DNA from: Acidobacteriota bacterium
Lineage (GTDB): Bacteria > Acidobacteriota > Terriglobia > UBA7540
Direction: 5' to 3'
Assembly (NCBI GenBank): GCA_021789565.1
Contig: JAJYJL010000082.1
Coordinates: forward strand, 1 to 12,819
Length of the DNA: 12,819 bases
The notes under the pieces were generated by a model, which was given only the letters and a program-made list of their open reading frames with translations, had not been told where the DNA came from and searched no databases. The translations under genes and the position numbers were made by a program. Shown piece by piece: positions 1 through 6,137 of the stretch (position 1 is its first letter; each line of letters begins with the position of its first letter).

Positions 1-196
1 CGCGGAAGCTCCGAGAAGCGTGCAATAGGTAGATCGCGCTCGAAGCGGGGGGAAGCCGCTGCCTGGGGATGCCGCGGTTGAAGGCAGCGACGATTGGAGG
101 GAGGGGTCTTTCCTCCCCGCCGCGTAATTGCCAACCCTCATTGATTCCGCCGGGCTGTGGCCGCAACCAGCCGCGGGCATTCGACCGCAGGCAGGT

Positions 197-219
197 GCGT
201 GCGGCATGGGCCTGCACGC
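197..219. terminator. Bulged hairpin downstream of the FG-GAP gene, possible terminator
   Basis: The arms GCGTGC+GGC and GCC+GCACGC pair around a 4-base loop with one bulged base. The hairpin lies about 55 bases past the stop of the large minus-strand gene. On the minus strand no T-run follows it. On the plus strand it is followed by a mildly T-rich stretch (TATTTATCC), so it could equally end a plus-strand gene entering from the left. The rest of 1-272 holds a second weak 6-bp hairpin (99-117) and no gene I can support. Confidence 0.3.
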
Positions 220-272
220 TATTTATCCTGCCCCTTTGCGGTTTTCCCGCTCGTTCCACCTCCTTCTTTTCC

Positions 273-3200
273 TCATTCCACCGGCGGCGCCAGTGATGGA
301 ATCAACTGGTACGACGGCCGGGTCTGATACTTCCGCAGGTATTGTTGATAGGCCGGGCCCGCTGGCGATTGGTCCTTCGGTCCCGGGGGATAATTTTGCA
401 TGGAGCGGAAGGGAAGCGGCGCCACGGTGGCGGAATAGGCGGTGTTTGGTTCGCCGTCTTTGGCGTAGCCGCTGGCATCCAGGAAGAAGGACCGGACCCA
501 TCCTTGGCGCAGCGGCGGGAAGTTCCCGGCATTAAAGCGCACGGTCATTTCGTCTCCCGTCGACATCACCACCAGCCGGCTGTCGGCCTGGCTGACGAGA
601 GGTTCCACATTTCCATAACGCGTGTAATTGCCTCGCATGGGATTCCAGGGCGCGCGCTTCATCAGCGAGGCGTATTGGTACTGGTCCGGGCGAACGTGGC
701 TGGGGTCGGTGGCGGGGGTCGAGAACCCGCGATAGTGGAGATTGGCATACTCCGGTTGAATCTCCTGGTCCGGCTTCACCACCCGCTCATGAGTGGTAAA
801 GAAGATGCGGTCCCAGTAGACGCAGAGGTTGGTGACAATGCGAACGTGGTGGTCGGCCGAGAGGAACTTGCCTGAGAGGTCAACCCGCATGGTGCGGTTG
901 GTGCCGCTAGGCAGGCCCATATCGGGGATGACCGTGACCCATTTCCCCTGCCGGTTCCGCACCTGCACATAGGGCGAAATCATCGTGGTCGAGGGATTGT
1001 GCATCAGCGCCCGTGAGCCGTTGGAATCGGTCCAGAACACCCATCCGGTCAGCCACAGGGAGACGTGCCTTGCATCCTTCAGCTTGCCGAGGTTGAGGGT
1101 CAGGCTGTGCAGTTCAGCCATGCCCGGAATCCGCAGATGCCTGAAGTTGTGCGGGTAGCGGTGGTCCGCCTTGCTGATGAGCGGCAGAACGTTCGTGCCG
1201 TGATCATCGACGGCGGAGACGGGCAGGCGCTCGTCCCGGACGGCGTAGAGCCTGGGCGCGGACGGCGTTGAAGAATAGATTTCATTCGCGTAGACCTTTT
1301 CACCGGCGGGGTGATCGACGGCGAGGAGGCGCAGACGGTCAAAGTAATCCACCTCGCGCAATTCATCGGTCATCTGGAATTCGTAACTGCCGCCGCGCCT
1401 TTGCAGGGTGTCCGGCAGGCGGACGAATTCGCGTGGATAGGGTTTGAGCCGGGCGCCGTCCGGCGCCAGCTCGCCCAGCGGACCCACGCCGAGAATGTCG
1501 GTGACGTAGACGAACTGCTTTCCGTTCCAGGCGTAGAGCATGGGACAGGAACTGGCCAGGCGTTCCGACTCGCGGAAGCGGATGGCCGTATTGGTGGCCA
1601 CGTCCAGCTTGTTTTCCACAATCTGTGTCGGCCAGGTGGTTCGCACCACGTCCAGTCTGGCGAGGCTGCCGGTGTAGACGTATGCCGGGCCATTGCTGAT
1701 CAGGACCTTGCTGTAAAAGTTTCCCTGCTTCAGTTCGACTTCCGATCCTACGCCCTCCTTGTTGCTCTTGGATCCGTCCATGCTGATTTCGAGCCAGTGT
1801 TCCGGCGGGCCGGTCTTGGCCCAGGCCACGAGCTTTCCGCGGCGCGTGGCGCCGAGCAGGTCGAGAACTCCCGGCTTGCCGATCCAGGTTGCGCCCAGTG
1901 TGGCCAGATCTTCGCTGGGGTTCAGATGGAGCGTTTCCAGGTGGAAATGTCCAAGCCGGTTGGCCAGAAGGTGCAGCTTGCCAGCGGAATCAGCCACCAG
2001 CAGGTCCTCGAAGCTGTTGCCGGTGATGTCGGCGGCGAGGCCCCGGAAGGCCAGCAGCGGGGCGGGCGGCTTGACGGCCGGAACATTCGGAAACGGCGTG
2101 AACCTGGCGTGGCCGTTGTTCTTGAGGACTTCGTAACCGCCGGTGGTCCACAGGGCGAGATCGAATTTGCCGTCGTGGTCGAAATCCGCGACCGCGCCCC
2201 CCAGAGCGGTCAGCTTGCTGAATGCTGCACCGGCCTCGGCAGTGCGATTGACGAACTTGTCGCCACCCTCGTTCTCAAAGAAAACGGGAGCGCCGTCATC
2301 GCGGAAGAAAACCAGGTCGGGATAGGTGTTGCCATTAAAGTCGGCAAACACCACGCTGCGGAAACGCCCTCGAATCGCGCCCAGGCCGGTGGAAGCCGTA
2401 GTGTCGGTAAAGGTGCCGTTGCCGTTGTTGCGGTAGAAGTGGATGCCGGCGGGCGGGAAATCGTCGGGGAAGCGGAAACTGCTACCGTGGGGCGGCGTGT
2501 TCAGGTTGGTGTAGGAAGTGACCACCAGGTCGAGCAGGCCGTCATTGTCGGCGTCAAACAACAGCGCGCGCGTATCCACCTCGCCAGGTTGGGGTTTGAA
2601 TCCGGCCTTCTCCGTCACATCGGTGAAAGTCCCGTTGCCGTTGTTTTTGTAGAGGTGGACGCCGCCGAGACCCACCACAAACAGGCTCATATGGCCGCTG
2701 TTGTCGTAATCGGCGAAGGTGGCGGACAACGCGTCTTTCGGGCCCCGCACGCCGGCCCTGGCCGTGACGTCCTGGAAGGTCCCGTTGCCGCTGTTGCGGA
2801 AAAGCTGGTTTTCGCCGCCAGGATGGGCAACGTAAAGATCGGGGTGGGAATCGCCGTCAAAATCACCCACCGCGATGGAGGGGCCCATCAGCGGAAGAAG
2901 TTTGGTCCGGGCAAAATCGGGCGAGTACTCCGCAGCCTTGATTTCTGCGGAAACGGCGTCTCCCGTTTCGGCCGCGCCCCGCAGGGAAATGCCCAGCCCG
3001 GAAGTGATGTCACGGAAGGTGACAGGACGCAACGCGGCGCCGCCTGCCACGCGCACCGGCGGGGTTGGCGGAACAATGATCTCGCCATACCTGCCTTTTT
3101 CAAGCGCCGTGGCCTGCAGCGAAATGCCGGGGAGCCTGTCGGCGTACTTCTGGTGGAGCTTCAGCATCTTGTCCGCTTCGGGCCGGCGGCCCATGCGCAC

Positions 3201-3860
3201 CAGGAGCGTGAAAGTGCGGAACAGGGAAGCGACGTAAAAATTCTGGCCGCGCTCGAAGCCCAGCTTGTTCAGCTTTTCATGGGTCTGGAGGGCCAGGTCC
3301 ATTTTGCGTTCGGCAAAGTAGACGGTGCCCAGGTTGAACAGCGAGGCCGGATCATCGGGATCGACGGCGAGGACCCGTTTGAAGGCTTCCTCGGCGGGGC
3401 CGTAATGGAGTTCGCGCTTGTAAAGAATTCCCAGGTTGTAATCGACGGCGACCAGATCGGGGGCCATCTGTTTGGCGGTGGTGAGGGCGGAGAGCGCCTG
3501 GTTCAGATTGTTGTTCTGCGTGTAGGCGAGCCCAAGGTCCAGATAGTCGGTGGCGAGGGCATGGCCGGACTTGACGACCTTCTGGAATTCGGCGATGGCC
3601 TCGGTGTATTTGCCCTGCTCGTAATTCGCCTTGCCCAGGTTGCGCCAGGTTTGCAGCGTGGCCGCGCCGGGCGCACCGGCCTGCCCCATGCCCCCTGCGC
3701 CACGCGGTTGTGCCACGCGCCGCGCGGTACGTGGCTGCGCCATGTGCCATCCGGCACGTGGCTGCGCTGACGATCGCCGCTGCGCCGCCAGGAAGGGAAG
3801 CAGTGTGGCTGCGGCGATGGCGCCTGAAATGAGAAGGACTTTTTTCTGACCCTGGTTCAT
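273..3860 (-). CDS. Exported TPR / FG-GAP (VCBS) / ASPIC-UnbV-like protein, CRTAC1-type
   Basis: This 1195-aa protein is probably exported and either periplasmic or surface-bound. No enzymatic function is known for this architecture. Residues 1-27 form a signal peptide or anchor (QKK, then a hydrophobic run ending PFLAAQ). Residues 32-58 are three 9-residue AQPR repeats. Residues about 69-204 contain four TPR-like repeats, suggesting a protein-binding arm. Residues about 280-640 carry six FG-GAP/VCBS calcium-loop motifs of the DxDxDGxxD type at 333, 384, 436, 507, 559 and 611; several are followed by a (Y/F)(R/K)NNGNGTFTD strand, as in a beta-propeller. Residues about 688-756 resemble the ASPIC/UnbV module (GVGSEVEL...). 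Residues about 765-1195 form a long C-terminal region, starting CPMLYAWNGKQFVYVTD and ending with PLPFRSMQNYP, that I recall from similar acidobacterial proteins but cannot assign. The ATG has GGAG 4 bases upstream and a TATAAT box about 40 bases upstream. The domain calls are strong; the biological role is unknown. Confidence 0.9.
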   Translation of the reverse strand: MNQGQKKVLLISGAIAAATLLPFLAAQRRSSAQPRAGWHMAQPRTARRVAQPRGAGGMGQAGAPGAATLQTWRNLGKANYEQGKYTEAIAEFQKVVKSGHALATDYLDLGLAYTQNNNLNQALSALTTAKQMAPDLVAVDYNLGILYKRELHYGPAEEAFKRVLAVDPDDPASLFNLGTVYFAERKMDLALQTHEKLNKLGFERGQNFYVASLFRTFTLLVRMGRRPEADKMLKLHQKYADRLPGISLQATALEKGRYGEIIVPPTPPVRVAGGAALRPVTFRDITSGLGISLRGAAETGDAVSAEIKAAEYSPDFARTKLLPLMGPSIAVGDFDGDSHPDLYVAHPGGENQLFRNSGNGTFQDVTARAGVRGPKDALSATFADYDNSGHMSLFVVGLGGVHLYKNNGNGTFTDVTEKAGFKPQPGEVDTRALLFDADNDGLLDLVVTSYTNLNTPPHGSSFRFPDDFPPAGIHFYRNNGNGTFTDTTASTGLGAIRGRFRSVVFADFNGNTYPDLVFFRDDGAPVFFENEGGDKFVNRTAEAGAAFSKLTALGGAVADFDHDGKFDLALWTTGGYEVLKNNGHARFTPFPNVPAVKPPAPLLAFRGLAADITGNSFEDLLVADSAGKLHLLANRLGHFHLETLHLNPSEDLATLGATWIGKPGVLDLLGATRRGKLVAWAKTGPPEHWLEISMDGSKSNKEGVGSEVELKQGNFYSKVLISNGPAYVYTGSLARLDVVRTTWPTQIVENKLDVATNTAIRFRESERLASSCPMLYAWNGKQFVYVTDILGVGPLGELAPDGARLKPYPREFVRLPDTLQRRGGSYEFQMTDELREVDYFDRLRLLAVDHPAGEKVYANEIYSSTPSAPRLYAVRDERLPVSAVDDHGTNVLPLISKADHRYPHNFRHLRIPGMAELHSLTLNLGKLKDARHVSLWLTGWVFWTDSNGSRALMHNPSTTMISPYVQVRNRQGKWVTVIPDMGLPSGTNRTMRVDLSGKFLSADHHVRIVTNLCVYWDRIFFTTHERVVKPDQEIQPEYANLHYRGFSTPATDPSHVRPDQYQYASLMKRAPWNPMRGNYTRYGNVEPLVSQADSRLVVMSTGDEMTVRFNAGNFPPLRQGWVRSFFLDASGYAKDGEPNTAYSATVAPLPFRSMQNYPPGPKDQSPAGPAYQQYLRKYQTRPSYQLIPSLAPPVE
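3687..3767 (-). repeat. 27-bp tandem repeat, three copies, inside the FG-GAP gene
   Basis: There are three consecutive 27-bp units at 3687-3713, 3714-3740 and 3741-3767. On the plus strand they end GGTTGTGC, GGCTGCGC and GGCTGCGC. On the coding strand they specify AQPRAGWHM, AQPRTARRV and AQPRGAGGM, directly after the signal peptide. The repeat is a basic, proline-containing linker between the membrane-export segment and the TPRs. A unit of nine codons keeps the frame whatever the copy number, so length variation between strains is expected. Confidence 0.85.
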
Positions 3861-3901
3861 CGCTCTCCAGTCTGTACGCTGAGTTGACCCGCAAGGCAGA
3901 G

Positions 3902-3907
3902 ATTATA
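3902..3907 (-). promoter_or_regulatory. -10 box (TATAAT) for the FG-GAP gene
   Basis: A perfect TATAAT hexamer on the minus strand lies 41 bases upstream of the ATG at 3860, implying a leader of about 35 bases. No good -35 hexamer is visible; the best is CTGCCC with a 19-base spacer. The -10 therefore rests on its exact consensus and its placement only. Confidence 0.5.
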
Positions 3908-4030
3908 TAACGCGCTTGCGTGGGAGGGCAGGAGTTTGTGGCGGCGCGTGGTGCCTTGAATTTCCTGTGACAACAAAGTTAGTTTTCTTCATGAGCATGC
4001 TTTCCTCTGCGCATCGGTGCAGGAAAAGAT

Positions 4031-4199
4031 TTAACACAGAGGCCACAGAGGTTCGCAGCGCGATTCAGCAAAAAGTTGCCGGGCCGCGGAGGACACGGAG
4101 AAACCGTGCCCGGATTTTCTCTGTGTTCTCTGTGCATGGAAAATCTCCAAGACCGAAGTTGCTGGTGGTCTCCGTGCCCTCTGTGTTAAAGCTTCTGGA
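4031..4199. repeat. Dispersed 'ACAGAGG' intergenic repeat, copy 1 (inverted-repeat ends)
   Basis: The left end (TTAACACAGAGGCCACAGAG, 4031-4050) is the near-perfect inverse of the right end (4169-4189, CCGTGCCCTCTGTGTTAAA). A second, inner inverted pair joins GGACACGGAGAAA (4091-4103) to TTTTCTCTGTGTTCTCTGTG (4115-4134). The whole can fold into one long imperfect hairpin, like a MITE. A second copy lies at 5784-5940 in the same orientation. The type is familiar as the source of spurious 'TTETQRAQ'-like ORFs in many genomes (recalled, not checked). No gene is supported in 3908-4030 or 4200-4290. Confidence 0.8.
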
Positions 4200-4294
4200 C
4201 AACGGGGCCACCGAGGAGTTGAGCACCTGAAAAGGTACCGGAGTGAAACCCGCGCTGCGAAACCACAACGGCCGGGACGATTTTTGCCTTCCAA

Positions 4295-4492
4295 TGTTTT
4301 CAACAACATGGCCCGCTTCGTTTTTGGGTTCGTTTTAGGTTCGTTTTTTCCACAGCCACCTGTTTTCAACAACTTCTCCGCTTCGTTTTTCGGTTCGTTC
4401 CGGTTCGTTTTTGATGCTCGACTCTTTGTTATCAATAACTTCTCCGGTTCGTTTCTTAAAAATCCTATTTTTTTGTCCCACGCACGTCATGT
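4295..4492 (-). repeat. 66-bp tandem repeat array ('NEPK' repeat), about 2.5 to 3 units
   Basis: The units start at 4295, 4361 and 4427, an exact 66-bp period. Each begins TGTT(T/A)TCAA(C/T)AAC and contains GGTTCGTTT-type motifs. The third unit matches only over its first 30 or so bases and then runs into the 3' end of the neighbouring gene. On the minus strand, in the frame one base back from that gene, the units read as 22-residue repeats containing RNEPK/KNEPKTNPK and ending KLLK or MLLK. The period equals 22 codons exactly, which suggests the array was, or still is, translated. Confidence 0.85.
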
Positions 4493-5388
4493 TCCATTGC
4501 CTGGGAGGCCAATTCCTCAAGTTTTCGATTGGTCTGGATCTGTGTCAGCAGCTTCAGTTTCCGTTCGATCAAACGGTCGAGGGTGTACTCCTGCCGGACG
4601 ATGGAAATCCACTGCGGGTGAACGGGCGCGAGCGCCGAATCGCGCAGGGCGGGGGAGACATGGACATGCTCCTGAAGATAGAGCGTGTATTCCTCTATCA
4701 CGTCGCGCGTCTCTTCCTCAATGGCGATTTTCAGGCTGGCCGCGAGCGCCTGCTGCTCTTCCGTTTCGACTCCTTCCTGGCCAAGCTTTTCATAAAGGTT
4801 GGCGATCTGCGCGCCGCGCAGCGTGACCGATTCGCCGTAGAGCAGGGCAATGGCGGGCTCGATGTCCTGCGAAAAATCCTGCCTGGCCACCAGCCCCGCC
4901 AGCGTCTCCAGTTGCAAGAGGATTTCTCCGAATTTCGCCGGCGACTTCGGCAGGCGGCGCAGGCCGCACTTGAGAACTTCTTCCTGCGAGACGTCGGCGC
5001 TTTCGCGGCCCACTTCAAGCACCTGGCGGTGCCGGTCGAGTTCCAGAATCTCCAGGTTGCGCAACTGGAGGCCATCCTGGGCGCGGTTGAGCCGGCGCTT
5101 TTTCCAGGCCAGCATGGCCACGTCTTCCACCAGCATCCGCTCGACGGCGTCGGCGGGCTGGCGGCTGGCGATGAGGCTGTGGCGAAAGGCGCGGAACTCA
5201 TGCGGGTCCTCGCCCAGCAGCAGCATGCTTTGTTCCATGGTGTGCTGGCATGTGTAGTAGCCGTACTTCAGCGCGTTCAGCGCCGCGCGGCGCTTGCCGG
5301 CCTCGGTGCGGGGGCCGGTAGATTTTGTCGCGTTTTCGCGCCTCGATTCCAGTTGGCGCGGTGTGAGCTTGCTGGGTTTGTTTGACAT
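4465..5388 (-). CDS. Hypothetical 'KSTGPR'-type protein of unknown function
   Basis: This is a 307-aa soluble protein with no signal peptide or membrane segment. Residues 15-46 carry the family signature: SRRENATKSTGPRTEAGKRR followed by NALKYGYYT. It is basic and similar in style to the N-termini of some phage small-terminase-like proteins ('NA.KHG'), which hints at nucleic-acid binding but proves nothing. The rest is mostly charged, helical sequence, including ALAASLKIAIEEETRDVIEE (about 214-233) and a basic stretch near 275-290 (IERKLKLLTQIQTNRKL). I see no catalytic motif. I recall similar proteins as common unnamed hypotheticals in Acidobacteria and Planctomycetes. The start is fixed by AAAGGAGG (5393-5400) 4 bases before the ATG. 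The last codons, ACA AAA AAA TAG, form an A_AAA_AAA slippery heptamer (4468-4474). A -1 slip would add a 145-residue repeat tail ending at 4031, giving 452 aa. The gene is flanked on both sides by repeats. Confidence 0.8.
   Translation of the reverse strand: MSNKPSKLTPRQLESRRENATKSTGPRTEAGKRRAALNALKYGYYTCQHTMEQSMLLLGEDPHEFRAFRHSLIASRQPADAVERMLVEDVAMLAWKKRRLNRAQDGLQLRNLEILELDRHRQVLEVGRESADVSQEEVLKCGLRRLPKSPAKFGEILLQLETLAGLVARQDFSQDIEPAIALLYGESVTLRGAQIANLYEKLGQEGVETEEQQALAASLKIAIEEETRDVIEEYTLYLQEHVHVSPALRDSALAPVHPQWISIVRQEYTLDRLIERKLKLLTQIQTNRKLEELASQAMEHDVRGTKK
4468..4474 (-). promoter_or_regulatory. Candidate -1 frameshift heptamer A_AAA_AAA directly before the stop
   Basis: Seven A's on the minus strand are phased exactly as X_XXY_YYZ with respect to the upstream gene and are followed immediately by its TAG stop. 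The -1 frame then stays open for 145 codons (IGFLRNEPEKLL...) to a TAA at 4031-4033. I see no strong downstream pseudoknot; only GTTAT-TG-ATAAC (4429-4440) is nearby. Alternatives are a homopolymer contraction that truncated a longer gene, or a sequencing error in the run. Confidence 0.45.
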
Positions 5389-5392
5389 AATT

Positions 5393-5400
5393 CCTCCTTT
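5393..5400 (-). promoter_or_regulatory. Strong Shine-Dalgarno AAAGGAGG of the KSTGPR gene
   Basis: AAAGGAGG lies 4 bases upstream of the ATG at 5388. It is an eight-base match to the anti-SD and the strongest ribosome binding site in the window. It shows that this repeat-embedded hypothetical gene is equipped for efficient translation and is not merely a chance ORF. Confidence 0.8.
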
Positions 5401-5407
5401 GTAAAGC

Positions 5408-5474
5408 GTAGTGGCGGGTTCATCCCGCCATTAGCGTTAGAGCATCGACTGTGGTGGCTTAAAGCCGCCGCTAC
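5408..5474. repeat. Paired-hairpin (REP-like) element upstream of the KSTGPR gene
   Basis: Hairpin A is TGGCGGG-TTCAT-CCCGCCA (5412-5430, 7-bp perfect stem). Hairpin B is GGTGGC-TTAAA-GCCGCC (5453-5469). The outer ends GTAGTGGCGG (5408-5417) and CCGCCGCTAC (5465-5474) also pair with one wobble, so the two hairpins can alternate with a single long stem. It lies in the 5' untranslated or promoter region of the gene, 20 to 86 bases before the ATG. Two hairpins with mutually pairing ends resemble dispersed REP doublets. Whether it recurs in this genome cannot be seen here. Confidence 0.6.
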
Positions 5475-5518
5475 GGCCATTTCCGGCAACTTTTACCTTG
5501 CCTTTTTGGGGCGGCGGA

Positions 5519-5539
5519 AAGGGCTTGATTCAGGCCCTT
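5519..5539. repeat. 21-bp near-perfect palindrome
   Basis: AAGGGC(TTGATTCAG)GCCCTT pairs throughout with a single G-T wobble. It lies between the paired hairpins and the 9-bp repeats, about 130 bases upstream of the KSTGPR gene. It could be a protein-binding site or the remnant of another hairpin element. Confidence 0.45.
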
Positions 5540-5586
5540 AAATGCCCCTTCCGGAATACCGTCCCTTCAAGCATAGCAGGGCAAAA

Positions 5587-5622
5587 TGGGACGTTTGGGA
5601 CGTATGGGACGTTTGGGACGAT
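5587..5622. repeat. Four tandem 9-bp repeats (iteron-like)
   Basis: The four units are TGGGACGTT, TGGGACGTA, TGGGACGTT and TGGGACGAT, followed by an A/T-only stretch (TTATTTTATT). Direct 9-bp repeats beside an AT-rich stretch resemble iterons or an array of binding sites. They lie about 200 bases upstream of the KSTGPR start. A simple microsatellite-like expansion (reading VPNVP on the other strand) is the alternative. In the rest of 5623-5783 I see only a GTGTC/GACAC inverted pair at 5696-5712. Confidence 0.75.
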
Positions 5623-5783
5623 TTATTTTATTGTGTTTAGAATGTGGATGTTAGGTGGATAGCCTGACGGAAATATTGCACCAAAACAGGGCAAAGTGTC
5701 CGATTTTGACACAGTGGCCTGGGAAGCCCTGCCAGAGTATTTGAGGCTTTTGGCCGTCCGTCAGATTTGCGGGAGACAAAGCC

Positions 5784-5940
5784 ATAACACGGAGGGCAGA
5801 GGGTTTCCACCCAAGCCATGATCCAGCTCCTGGCCACAGAGGACACTGAGAAGGCGCGCGGGATTCTCTCTGTGCTCTCTGTGCCTGGAACTAAACCGAC
5901 ACGTAGGTTGTTGGCGGTCCCTGTGCTCTCTGCTCCGAAA
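5784..5940. repeat. Dispersed 'ACAGAGG' repeat, copy 2
   Basis: It aligns along its length with copy 1: ATAACACGGAGGGCAGAGG at the left, GGCCACAGAGGACACTGAGAA and TCTCTGTGCTCTCTGTGCCTG in the middle, and GTCCCTGTGCTCTCTG at the right. It has the same orientation as copy 1, so the two copies are direct repeats bracketing the KSTGPR gene. The tail that continues copy 1 (4181-4199) is missing after 5940, but a 17/19 match to it stands at 6071-6089, beyond a palindromic element. Confidence 0.75.
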
Positions 5941-5952
5941 AGTCGGATTACA

Positions 5953-6030
5953 CTCCTCACCCGACTCCCTCCGCTCGCCGCCCTCTCCCCTGGGGAGAGG
6001 GTGCCCGAGATACGAGGGCAGGTGAGGGGT
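5953..6030. repeat. GC-rich palindromic element (CCTCACCC...GGTGAGGGG)
   Basis: There is a perfect 10-bp core stem, CCCTCTCCCC-T-GGGGAGAGGG (5981-6001). Imperfect arms extend it out to CCTCACCC on the left and GGTGAGGGG on the right. This kind of element is common between genes in many GC-rich bacteria (recalled). It starts 107 bases past the carboxylesterase stop and may stop or stabilise that transcript, although no T-run follows on the minus strand. Confidence 0.7.
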
Positions 6031-6070
6031 TATTTTCATGCTTCAGGGTGTCGTAATACGACATGAGCGA

Positions 6071-6089
6071 CTGTGTTAGAGCTTTTGGA
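6071..6089. repeat. Displaced tail of dispersed repeat copy 2
   Basis: The 19 bases CTGTGTTAGAGCTTTTGGA match 4181-4199 next to copy 1 (CTGTGTTAAAGCTTCTGGA) at 17 positions. They are separated from the body of copy 2 by 130 bases containing the palindromic element, as expected if that element was inserted into copy 2. A chance match over so short a length is possible. Confidence 0.45.
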
Positions 6090-6137
6090 TTTGCCCTTCC
6101 GCAGAAACCGCCCTCGGCCCAAAGGCGGTCGTTCTCG

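Noticed and set aside
1..204. An open minus-strand frame running off the left edge
   Set aside because: It is open without stops but has no good ribosome site and no family resemblance. It looks like non-coding repeat-type sequence.
1311..3770. An 819-codon open frame on the plus strand
   Set aside because: It is antisense to the FG-GAP gene, whose domains are unmistakable. Its translation has no recognisable domain, and long antisense frames are common opposite GC-rich genes.
4295..4492. CRISPR array
   Set aside because: The 66-bp units are contiguous, with no unique spacers between short conserved repeats, and no cas gene is nearby.
5761..6066. Several 80-110 codon ORFs across dispersed repeat copy 2
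   Set aside because: They read through the repeat and the palindromic element and have the typical spurious translation of this repeat type.
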